Made by a program: the position numbers and the translations under genes
Source of the DNA: Bacteroidota bacterium
Lineage (GTDB): Bacteria > Bacteroidota > Bacteroidia > Chitinophagales > Chitinophagaceae
Direction: 5' to 3'
Assembly (NCBI GenBank): GCA_023433265.1
Contig: JAEZDR010000041.1
Location: 1-50,285 of the forward strand
DNA length: 50,285 nucleotides
The notes under the pieces: model-generated
Databases searched by the model: none
The model's input: only the letters and a program-made list of their open reading frames with translations
Told to the model about the DNA's origin: nothing
Shown here: in pieces, positions 16,121 to 23,526 of the stretch
Position numbering within the stretch: position 1 is the stretch's first letter
Layout: every line of letters starts with the position of its first letter

Positions 16121-16558
16121 ATGGTGAAGATAGAGTATCCAAATAGTCCATTCTCAATTACCGAACGCGATGGTAAGCCGTCTATCTTCGATCTTATTCG
16201 CAAGCGCTGGCTGACACTTACACCGGAGGAATGGGTACGCCAAAACTTCCTGCAATATCTTGTTGAAAATAAACAATACCCCCCTTCTCTTATTGGGGTT
16301 GAAAAGGAATTACAATTAAACGAGATCAAAAAACGCTGCGATATTGTTGTGTATCGCAACGGAGCGCCCTGGATGCTAATAGAATGTAAAGAACCTTCAG
16401 TTATGCTCTCAACAGCAACAATAGACCAGCTGTTGAGATATAATATAGCCTTACCCGTTCCCTATCTTGTGATCACTAATGGCACACATTGCTTCGCCTG
16501 GGAGAGGAATGGCACAACATTAATTGAACTTCTTGAACTACCATCCTGGAATGATTAG
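16121..16558 (+). CDS. Orphan HsdR N-terminal-domain protein (PD-(D/E)XK type)
   Basis: 145 residues from the ATG at 16121; upstream in-frame starts overlap the amn leader and lack family sequence. It matches the stand-alone 'type I restriction enzyme R protein N-terminus' family (PF13588): TPEEWVRQNFLQYLVENK, VEKELQL, then RCDIVVYRNGAPWMLIECKEP, where Asp and the Glu-x-Lys pair form a PD-(D/E)XK nuclease motif, followed by LLRYN and YLVITNGTHCFAWE. There are no HsdM, HsdS or helicase parts nearby, so this is not a restriction system. Such orphan proteins are common in Bacteroidota with unknown function; a nucleic-acid repair role is only a guess. Its stop overlaps the convergent aminopeptidase stop by 4 nt. 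Confidence 0.8.
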   Translation: MVKIEYPNSPFSITERDGKPSIFDLIRKRWLTLTPEEWVRQNFLQYLVENKQYPPSLIGVEKELQLNEIKKRCDIVVYRNGAPWMLIECKEPSVMLSTATIDQLLRYNIALPVPYLVITNGTHCFAWERNGTTLIELLELPSWND

Positions 16559-19062
16559 CCCTTCATCTTAGCACGCATTTCTTTTACGTAGTTCACCTGT
16601 TTTTGTAACTCGGCAACGTCGCCCATTTTAGCCTTTATTTCAGCTTCCTTCCGGCTCACTATGTTTACAAGCACAATATTGTAGATGTAAAAATCTATTT
16701 GATCTCTATACTGTGCGGGTGTTTCCGCGCTTAATTTTATTATCTCATCTACTCCTTTCTTGAAGATCTCTGTATTTTCTACCGCTCCTACAAATTGTGA
16801 AAATGCCTCAAGATTCGAAAGCTTTTCCTGCAATCCCATACTTGTGAAAAGATCCAGCACACTCTCAGCAACTTCGGGTTCGCCAGAATAAATAAGCAGG
16901 TTCACGATTGTCGATTTCAACCTTCCTTTGGCGGGCTGTACCGCAAGCTGCTTTGCTTTAGCAATAGCTTCCTTGGGTGAAATGGCAAAAAGCCCTTCAA
17001 GAGATGCACCTGCAACAGAATAAGAAGAGTCGTTAATCATTTCAATAAACATCTGCTTGTATGCTGCTTTCTTTAAACTTCCCAGGTAACTAATAGCATC
17101 CGCCCGCACCAAACGGCTGGGATCATTTTTAGCCATCTTTTCTATCCTTTGTATTGTCGCTGCTTCAGCAGTAGAGTCTAATGCCTCTATTGCCAGGCGC
17201 CTGATGCCTTGATATAGATCTGAGAGGGCTGCACTCACTATTTGTGCAGCCACAGGATCAGTTTTTTTACTTGCTGCCTGAACGATAGCTTCCCGCCTGT
17301 CCATGAAAGTACCTCCATATTTAAATTGGTGCAGGTATTCGTCCATATCCTTACTTTCTTTCTTAACTGCAAGTAATGCTCTTTCAGCGTCCACATTCAC
17401 AAGGGATGGTTTGCTGGCAACACTAAACTCAAAAGTATCGTTCTTGTTAAGCCATACTTTGTGACTGGTTTTATTTGCTCCCTGGTAGATATCAATAACG
17501 GTTGGAAGCCGGAAATATTTATCTCCTTTTTGCGTCTGGTTTACAATAACCGTTAGCTTTTTGCTCTTGTCATCATAATCGTTCTTAATAGTCAATACGG
17601 GGTGTCCACTACCGAAAAACCATTGATTGAAAAACCAGTTAAGGTCTTTTCCTGAAACCTCTTCGGATGCCAGCCTAAGCTGGTGTGCCTCAGCAGTACC
17701 AAATTTGTTTTGGTTGAGAAATAGATTAAGCGATTTAAAAAAAGCACTATCCCCCAGGTAATTCCTAAGCATATGCAGAATGCGTCCTCCTTTCTGGTAA
17801 CTTACCTGGTCGAACATGTCCTCCTTGTCCTTATAATAAAACCTCACAAGGTCTTTTGAGCTTTCTCCGGGGTTAGCAAGATAGGCTTGCATTGCCTGGA
17901 AACCATGATCATCTGCGGCGTCCTTCCCGTACTTATGTTCTCGCCAAAGGTATTCACCATAGTCAGCGAAGCTCTCATTCATACTTAAATTGCTCCAGCT
18001 CTCGGTTGTAACCAAATCTCCAAACCAATGATGAATGAGCTCGTGGCTTATCACATCTTCCCACCGGTTCTCATCCAAAAGTTCACGTGCATCCTGCTGC
18101 GCAGTTTCCTGGTGTAAAGTGGCTGTCGTGTTCTCCATCGCCCCACTTACATAATCGCGGGCTACCATCTGCGAATACTTAACCCATGGATAGTCCACAC
18201 CCAGCAGCTTTGAAAAGAAACCCATCATCTCAGGCGTGTTCCCAAATATCTTCCGGGCTACACCCTCATAAGGCTTCTCCACATAATAACTCACTTCTTT
18301 GCCTTTGTAACTGTCCTTCACTATAGCGTAGTCGCCCACACCAAGGAAAAACAAGTAAGGTGCATGTGGTAGTTCCATTTTCCATGTATCCGTCCTTGTG
18401 CCGTCGCTGTTGAGCTTGCTCGAAGTGTTCTTACCATTGGATAGCGTAACATACTTTGCCGGTACTGTCACTACCATCTCCTGCGTAGTTTTCTGGTTAG
18501 GCCTGTCAATGGTTGGTACCCAAACAGAGGTTGCTTCCGTTTCGCCCTGCGTCCATACCTGGGTTGGCTTTCCTTTCTCCTCTCCCTTTGGATTGATAAA
18601 ATAAAGGCCCTTGGCGCCGGAAATCGCATTGCTCCCGCTCGCCTTCCAATTATTGGGACGGGCTATGTATTCTATATAGACAGTGTACTGTTCTTTTGCG
18701 GTGTACGCCTTGTCTAACTTTATAAAGAGGTTTGCGCTATCACTGTAGTCATATTTAAGCTGCTGTACTTTGCCACTCTTAAATATTCCTACCTCCTTTA
18801 GCAACATTCCCTTTGCATCAAGTCTCAGCGTATCTGTTGCATAAAAATGAGGCTTCAGGGTAATCCAAACCTTTCCTTCCAGGGTAGCGTTTTGGAAGTT
18901 AAGCTTTGCGACCAGTTTTGTATGAACGAGGCTATTAATCTTTTCAGGTGTAGCCCGGTAAACCGTTTTCCAGTTGAGATTGCTGTGTATTGCCGGTGTT
19001 TGTGCCTTTACTACGGATAAGGATGTGATAAGCAAAAAGATAACTAGCTGTAAAATTCGCAT
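16555..19062 (-). CDS. Exported M1 family zinc aminopeptidase
   Basis: 835 residues with a signal peptide (1-20, LVIFLLITSLSVVKAQ). The N-terminal beta domain is followed by the exopeptidase motif GAMEN near residue 306 and the zinc site HELIHHW near 339, with the third ligand Glu 18 residues later in NESFADY, the HEXXH-X18-E pattern of M1 gluzincins. The C-terminal third is helical, HEAT-like repeats (AASKKTDPVAAQIVSAAL, ALDSTAEAATIQRIEKMAK). It probably trims N-terminal residues from peptides in the periplasm, supporting a proteolytic lifestyle. It stands alone, with convergent HsdR-N on one side and a divergent DUF4476 gene on the other. Confidence 0.94.
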   Translation of the reverse strand: MRILQLVIFLLITSLSVVKAQTPAIHSNLNWKTVYRATPEKINSLVHTKLVAKLNFQNATLEGKVWITLKPHFYATDTLRLDAKGMLLKEVGIFKSGKVQQLKYDYSDSANLFIKLDKAYTAKEQYTVYIEYIARPNNWKASGSNAISGAKGLYFINPKGEEKGKPTQVWTQGETEATSVWVPTIDRPNQKTTQEMVVTVPAKYVTLSNGKNTSSKLNSDGTRTDTWKMELPHAPYLFFLGVGDYAIVKDSYKGKEVSYYVEKPYEGVARKIFGNTPEMMGFFSKLLGVDYPWVKYSQMVARDYVSGAMENTTATLHQETAQQDARELLDENRWEDVISHELIHHWFGDLVTTESWSNLSMNESFADYGEYLWREHKYGKDAADDHGFQAMQAYLANPGESSKDLVRFYYKDKEDMFDQVSYQKGGRILHMLRNYLGDSAFFKSLNLFLNQNKFGTAEAHQLRLASEEVSGKDLNWFFNQWFFGSGHPVLTIKNDYDDKSKKLTVIVNQTQKGDKYFRLPTVIDIYQGANKTSHKVWLNKNDTFEFSVASKPSLVNVDAERALLAVKKESKDMDEYLHQFKYGGTFMDRREAIVQAASKKTDPVAAQIVSAALSDLYQGIRRLAIEALDSTAEAATIQRIEKMAKNDPSRLVRADAISYLGSLKKAAYKQMFIEMINDSSYSVAGASLEGLFAISPKEAIAKAKQLAVQPAKGRLKSTIVNLLIYSGEPEVAESVLDLFTSMGLQEKLSNLEAFSQFVGAVENTEIFKKGVDEIIKLSAETPAQYRDQIDFYIYNIVLVNIVSRKEAEIKAKMGDVAELQKQVNYVKEMRAKMKG

Positions 19063-19186
19063 GTGTAGGAAGTTTCTGCAGTAAAAATAATAACCTCGTT
19101 AGTGCTACCCGTTAATTTTTTATGGATGGAATAACATTTAAACCACTTCTGCTGCCGGGGCCCAAGGTAAAGTAAGAGTTTTCTTA

Positions 19187-19194
19187 TAGATTTG
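19187..19194 (+). promoter_or_regulatory. -7 element for the DUF4476-truA unit
   Basis: TAGATTTG matches TAnnTTTG; the predicted start is near 19201, about 11 nt before the ATG. No clear TTTG lies at -33. Confidence 0.4.
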
Positions 19195-19211
19195 TAAGGA
19201 ACATCAACCCA

Positions 19212-20309
19212 ATGACAAGAATTCTCCTCACGCTTATCATTTTGCTGTTTTTTGTAGTGAAGGGCATTAGCCAACCCTACTTCATCTACATACAGTCTGA
19301 TAATAAACAAACTTTCACGGTTACATTGAAGGGAAAGACCTACCATTCTTCTAACACCGGATACGTTGTAATACCAAAACTTTTTAGCGGCACCTACAAT
19401 CTCCAGATAGAGACTGCAAGGAAAGCCAAACTCGTATACAATGTGAAGCTGGACAAAAAGGATATTGGTCTGAGCCTGGAAGAAAACCCAAGGAATGAGC
19501 TTGTTCTCGTAAGCCTGCAAACCAAAGAGCCACTTAGCCCGGAAGTAATTAATAACGATGCATTGGCAAGCACCCCCCCTGCTGTAATAAAGCCCGCGCT
19601 TAATGCCGAACAGGAGCAAAAAGAAAAGCCAGCTAAGGTAGTTGCCGTTAAAGAGAAAGAGGAAACTGAAGAGCCGGTGGATGAGGAACCTCCCATGCCC
19701 GCAAAAAGAACACGCGGCATTATCAAGAACCTCGAAAAAAGCTCTCGTGAAGGTGTCACACTGCAGTTTATAGACTTCTACCAGGAAAAAGAAGATACAA
19801 TTGATGTCCTCATTCCCTCGCTTGAAGAAATAAAGCCTCAACCAGATGACAGTGAGAAAGTAACGGGCAAAACTGAACCAGCACAGGTGCCTGTTGTAAA
19901 GAGCCCGGCTGTAGTTGAAACACCTGCACCCGTTGCCGTCTCGCCTGCGGATGTAGATAGCATTAGCAACCCCGCCAATCAACAAGCACAGGCAACAAAG
20001 AGTAACACTGCTTCTAACTGCGCTAAATATGCAGATGACGACGACTTCCTCGAATTGCGGAGGAAACTGGCTGTCGGCAAAACCCATGAAAGAATGATCG
20101 TAACCGCAGTAAAAGCGTTTAAGACGAGATGTTACTCTACTGCACAAATTAAAAACCTCGGCCACATGTTCCTGAACGATCAGGCCCGTTTTCAGTTCTT
20201 CGAAGCTGCACTGCCATATACGGCTGATGCAGAAAATTATATGATGCTTGAGCCGCTGCTCCTTGATAGCGATTACAAGCAGAAATTCCGTGACCTGATT
20301 CGAAAATAA
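19212..20309 (+). CDS. Exported DUF4476 domain protein
   Basis: 365 residues. A signal peptide covers about 1-20 (LLTLIILLFFVVKGISQ). Residues 21-100 form a beta-rich domain (IYIQSDNKQTFTVTLKGKTYHSS, GTYNLQI) typical of DUF4476 proteins. A Pro/Glu/Lys/Val-rich low-complexity linker spans about 100-265, and the C-terminal DUF4476 domain (about 270-365) has the pattern CAKYADDDDFLELRRKL, CYSTAQIKNL and FLNDQARFQFFEAA. The function is not established; a periplasmic or envelope location is likely. It lies 3 nt upstream of truA and is almost certainly transcribed with it, although there is no obvious functional link. A long minus-strand open frame over this gene is a shadow. Confidence 0.85.
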   Translation: MTRILLTLIILLFFVVKGISQPYFIYIQSDNKQTFTVTLKGKTYHSSNTGYVVIPKLFSGTYNLQIETARKAKLVYNVKLDKKDIGLSLEENPRNELVLVSLQTKEPLSPEVINNDALASTPPAVIKPALNAEQEQKEKPAKVVAVKEKEETEEPVDEEPPMPAKRTRGIIKNLEKSSREGVTLQFIDFYQEKEDTIDVLIPSLEEIKPQPDDSEKVTGKTEPAQVPVVKSPAVVETPAPVAVSPADVDSISNPANQQAQATKSNTASNCAKYADDDDFLELRRKLAVGKTHERMIVTAVKAFKTRCYSTAQIKNLGHMFLNDQARFQFFEAALPYTADAENYMMLEPLLLDSDYKQKFRDLIRK

Positions 20310-20312
20310 CGC

Positions 20313-21053
20313 ATGCCAAGGTACCTGCTTGAAGTATGCTATAAGGGAACGAAATTTCGTGGCTCACAGGTTCAGGCTAATGCCCAAACGGTACAAGGTG
20401 AGTTGGAAGCTGCTTTAGCTACCTTCCTGAGAAAAGAGGTTGAGCTTACAGGTTCTTCAAGAACAGATGCCGGCGTTCACGCCAAACAAAACTTCTTCCA
20501 CTTTGATGCGGATGCACCTATTGACGCCGGTATTACTTATAACCTCAATGCGATGCTCCACCAGGACATAGCTATCAATGCCATTACAGAAGTGCCCGGC
20601 CAATTCCATTGCCGTTTCTCAGCGTTGAGCCGTAGCTATGAATACGAGGTCTACCACAAGAAAAATCCTTTTCTTTCTGATACTGCCTGGTACTACCCTT
20701 ATAAAATGAACTTCCATAACCTTCAGCAGGCAGCAGAGGTTACCATGGGGTTTAACAACTTCAGTGCTTTTTCCAAAAGAAACACGGATGTTAAAACTTT
20801 CGATTGCACGATCATGCAGTCCCGCTGGTTGCAAACTGAACAGGGCATTAAATACTGTGTACAGTCCAATAGGTTTTTACGGGGAATGGTAAGGGCGCTG
20901 GTAGCTACCATGCTTAAAGTGGGAAGGGGAACTATCACCCTTGATGACTATAAAAATATTATCCGGCAAAGGGACTGCACCCTCGCCGATTTCTCAGCGC
21001 CTGCTCACGGGCTTTGCCTTATGAAAGTAGATTATGGTGATGCCTTAACCTAA
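20313..21053 (+). CDS. truA: tRNA pseudouridine(38-40) synthase TruA
   Basis: 246 residues, normal family length. It converts uridines 38-40 in the anticodon arm to pseudouridine. The catalytic aspartate is D52 in GSSRTDAGVHA. Also diagnostic are YKGTKFRGSQVQ near the N-terminus, FHCRFSALSRSYEYEV, HNFSAF-like FNNFSAFSKR, and the C-terminal FLRGMVRALVATMLKVGRG. The start ATG is 3 nt after the DUF4476 stop, so the two are co-transcribed. It converges on the L,D-transpeptidase gene. Confidence 0.96.
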   Translation: MPRYLLEVCYKGTKFRGSQVQANAQTVQGELEAALATFLRKEVELTGSSRTDAGVHAKQNFFHFDADAPIDAGITYNLNAMLHQDIAINAITEVPGQFHCRFSALSRSYEYEVYHKKNPFLSDTAWYYPYKMNFHNLQQAAEVTMGFNNFSAFSKRNTDVKTFDCTIMQSRWLQTEQGIKYCVQSNRFLRGMVRALVATMLKVGRGTITLDDYKNIIRQRDCTLADFSAPAHGLCLMKVDYGDALT

Positions 21054-21092
21054 ACGGCGCCATTTACCTGCGCAAAGCAGCTATCAGTGCTA

Positions 21093-21845
21093 TTATAACA
21101 TCACATAATCACCGCGTGCATTCACGGAAATAACCGGCAGCCTATGTTTCTCTTCAAAATATTTAAACACGCGCTCTAATTGGTTATTAAAATGGATAAG
21201 GTCGCGGTTTTCTATCGAGGCTTTACGCAATTGATCAACGCTTTTTGCATTATTGTAACGCACCGGGAAAATATGTACGGGTATAAAATCCTGCCCGCTT
21301 GCCTTGGCATTTGTAGCAAGAATATAAAGCTCCTCTATCTGCGGATCCTGCAAGGGTATGCAACCCACCGTGTAGCAACGTCCATGTATATAAATCTCAC
21401 CACCCGGCTTCACCGAATCGCTAAGGAGCTTGTCTGAGGCATTGGGGTAATTAATGCCAAGCGACAAATGGTACATGCTGCGTGGGTTAAACTCGTTGAT
21501 GTAATAAAAACCCTCAGGCACCTGGTAATCCCCCTCCATCCTTTTAGGGCCCAGTTTACCGGCCATGGCACATACTTTATAGGTCTTAAACAGTTTGAAA
21601 GGTTCCTGTGCAGAGCTCCTCACCCAAACTTCCAGTTGCGAGTCCCACTTAAACGATCGGACGTACATCTGTTTCATCGGCCATTGCAATCCTTTCTCCT
21701 GGAACTCTTTCTTTAACAGTTCTTCCTTTGTCCTTATAGCATTGCCTACCCTAGGGAAGCTGCGCTGTACATCCACAAACGTCTGCGCTTCCGCATAGCC
21801 TACACCAATTACCAGCAAACACGCCATCACCGCCTTCCTTATCAT
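21093..21845 (-). CDS. Periplasmic L,D-transpeptidase (YkuD-type, YafK-like)
   Basis: 250 residues with a signal peptide (1-20, ending AEAQ). The YkuD catalytic signature is at 154-162, HGRCYTVGC: H154, G155 and the nucleophile C162, with the usual Ser/Thr-x-GC pattern. The stretch PEGFYYINEFNPRSMYHLSLGINYPN is typical of the YafK branch. Members of this family form 3-3 crosslinks in peptidoglycan, anchor outer-membrane proteins, or (YafK/DpaA) cut such anchors, so crosslinking versus release cannot be told here. It is a single gene between convergent truA and the terminator of hppD. Confidence 0.88.
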   Translation of the reverse strand: MIRKAVMACLLVIGVGYAEAQTFVDVQRSFPRVGNAIRTKEELLKKEFQEKGLQWPMKQMYVRSFKWDSQLEVWVRSSAQEPFKLFKTYKVCAMAGKLGPKRMEGDYQVPEGFYYINEFNPRSMYHLSLGINYPNASDKLLSDSVKPGGEIYIHGRCYTVGCIPLQDPQIEELYILATNAKASGQDFIPVHIFPVRYNNAKSVDQLRKASIENRDLIHFNNQLERVFKYFEEKHRLPVISVNARGDYVML

Positions 21846-21892
21846 ACACCGAAATTATCTATTTACAATTTCCATTCATGCTATCCCTACGT

Positions 21893-21923
21893 TAAAAAAG
21901 AAAAGCCTTTTGCAAGGCTTTTC
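21893..21923 (-). terminator. Terminator of hppD
   Basis: A perfect 10-bp stem GAAAAGCCTT / AAGGCTTTTC (21900-21909 and 21914-21923) with a 4-nt loop and a T run on the minus strand. It lies 5 nt after the hppD stop. Confidence 0.88.
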
Positions 21924-21927
21924 TCTG

Positions 21928-23061
21928 TTATAAGTTTCCTCTCAAACCCTGTTCTCTTTCCAGGGCTTCAAACAGCGCTTTAAAGTTTCCTTTTCCAAAG
22001 CTCTTTGCTCCCTTACGCTGAATAATTTCAAAGAATAACGTTGGCCTGTCCTCAACCGGCTTCGAAAACAGTTGCAACAGGTAACCCTCATCATCTCTGT
22101 CAACTAAAATGCCTAACTCCTTCAGTGGCTCAAGGTCTTCGTCTATCGTGCCCACCCTGTCAAGCAAATCGTCGTAATAGCTGCCCGGCACCTGTAGGAA
22201 ATCTACACCCCGGCTCTTTAAATCACGTACAGTCGCCACAATATCGTTGGTGGCTAAAGCTATATGCTGCACACCCTCGCCGTCGTAAAAATCAAGGTAC
22301 TCTTCCACCTGGCTCTTCTTCTTGCCTTCTGCCGGTTCATTAATGGGAAACTTCACAAAGCCATTGCCATTACTCATCACCTTACTCATCAGCGCAGAGT
22401 ATTCGGTCGATATGTCGTTATCATCAAACGAAAGGATATTCCTAAAGCCCATCACATCTTCATAAAACTTAACCCACGGGTTCATCTGGTTCCAACCCAC
22501 ATTGCCCACACAATGATCCACGTACAACAGGCCTGTATCCTTTGTTTGAAAGTTGGGCGTTTCCCACTTCCTGAAGCCGGGCATAAACACGCCATTGTAG
22601 TTCTTACGCTCTACAAACAGGTGAACCGTATCGCCGTAGGTATGAATACCGCTCAGTACCACTTCGCCGTCACCATCCTGCAGGCGGGTAGGTTCCATAT
22701 AGCTGCGCCCGCCGCGTTGCGTGGTTTGGTTAAACGCATCCGTTGCGTCCTCCACCTTAAGGGCAAGCACTTTTACCCCATCGCCATGCTTGTAAATATG
22801 GTCGGCAATCGGGTTGCCGCTGCGCAGCGGGGTGGTAAATACGAAAGTTAACTTATGCTGCCGCAATACATAGCTCACCTTATCCTTCAGTCCCGTTTCA
22901 GGGCCGGCATAAGCAAGGCTTTGAAACCCGAAAGCCGTTTTATAAAAATAGGCTGCCTGCTTGGCGTTGCCCACGTAAAACTCAACATAATCAGTGCCTT
23001 GCAGGGGTAGAAAGTCCTGTTGAAGGCTCGTTTTATTGTCATTGGCGGTTAATGTCTCCAT
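21928..23061 (-). CDS. hppD: 4-hydroxyphenylpyruvate dioxygenase
   Basis: 377 residues, standard bacterial length. It oxidises 4-hydroxyphenylpyruvate to homogentisate in tyrosine catabolism, using Fe(II). There are two vicinal-oxygen-chelate halves; the iron ligands are H183 (VDHCVGNV), H266 (VQHIALAT) and E345 (FFEIIQR). The C-terminal KGNFKALFEALEREQ helix that gates the active site is complete. The gene stands alone, with its own -7 element upstream and a strong terminator downstream; homogentisate dioxygenase is not in this window. Confidence 0.97.
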   Translation of the reverse strand: METLTANDNKTSLQQDFLPLQGTDYVEFYVGNAKQAAYFYKTAFGFQSLAYAGPETGLKDKVSYVLRQHKLTFVFTTPLRSGNPIADHIYKHGDGVKVLALKVEDATDAFNQTTQRGGRSYMEPTRLQDGDGEVVLSGIHTYGDTVHLFVERKNYNGVFMPGFRKWETPNFQTKDTGLLYVDHCVGNVGWNQMNPWVKFYEDVMGFRNILSFDDNDISTEYSALMSKVMSNGNGFVKFPINEPAEGKKKSQVEEYLDFYDGEGVQHIALATNDIVATVRDLKSRGVDFLQVPGSYYDDLLDRVGTIDEDLEPLKELGILVDRDDEGYLLQLFSKPVEDRPTLFFEIIQRKGAKSFGKGNFKALFEALEREQGLRGNL

Positions 23062-23105
23062 ACGGCGATGTATTTAGCTTGAATGAAAAGAGATTGTGCA
23101 ATAGG

Positions 23106-23113
23106 CAAATTTA
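23106..23113 (-). promoter_or_regulatory. -7 element for hppD
   Basis: TAAATTTG on the minus strand matches TAnnTTTG. The predicted start is near 23099, giving a leader of about 38 nt. No good TTTG at -33. Confidence 0.4.
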
Positions 23114-23526
23114 AGGAATAACCTATTCTTTAGCAGCAACCGCCCGCTAGCCACCCAGCGATCTATGTTTCTACCTTGTTTCTTCTAATGACGAAGGTAG
23201 AGGCGCTTCTACCGCGCCTTTTGTACGCTTTGGCAACGCTTTATCTACCCTATAGTTACGCTTTAACCCCGGAAAATCGTGCTGATTTCCGGGTGGAAGG
23301 AGAAGGTGAATCTACGCTGGATTCTTCTCGAAAGCGTGTCACCCTACCCTGTCTCGTGCTAACATTACCCATTTAGCTTGCCCCCAAACCTGAGAAAAGT
23401 CATTTTCCTACTTATTAGCAGTTTTTATCTTCACAACTATTGAAGCGTGCGTTAGCGGGAAATACATAATACAAGACCTAACCATAACCAAAACCATTTC
23501 TAACCCCATAACCCTAAACATAGAGT
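23114..23526. other. Unassigned intergenic region before the T9SS cargo gene
   Basis: About 410 nt with no convincing gene; a 66-codon frame at 23176-23376 has no family features. It contains ACGCTTT three times (23225-23231, 23236-23242, 23259-23265) and a hairpin with arms CCCGGAAAATC (23268-23278) and GATTTCCGGG (23284-23293), complementary apart from one bulged A. It could be a long regulated leader, an undetected small RNA, or gene decay. Confidence 0.35.
23268..23293. repeat. Hairpin in the intergenic region
   Basis: Arms CCCGGAAAATC and GATTTCCGGG pair with one bulged A around a GTGCT loop. No T-run follows on either strand, so it is not a typical terminator. Confidence 0.4.

Noticed and set aside
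16033..16359. N-terminal extension of amn to 365 residues
   Set aside because: The extra residues overlap the divergent HsdR-N gene, have no similarity to AMP nucleosidase, and the ATG at 16032 begins the conserved sequence.
16121..16558. Restriction-modification system
   Set aside because: Only the HsdR N-terminal-like domain is present; helicase, methylase and specificity genes are absent.
19044..20165. Long minus-strand frame of 373 codons over the DUF4476 gene
   Set aside because: It is rich in Cys and Phe, has no family features, and lies antisense to a well-supported gene that has a signal peptide and a recognisable domain.
22264..22851. Plus-strand frame of 195 codons inside hppD
   Set aside because: Antisense shadow of a complete HPPD gene.
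23176..23376. 66-codon frame in the region before the T9SS gene
   Set aside because: No signal peptide or family; it contains repeats and a hairpin that suggest non-coding DNA.
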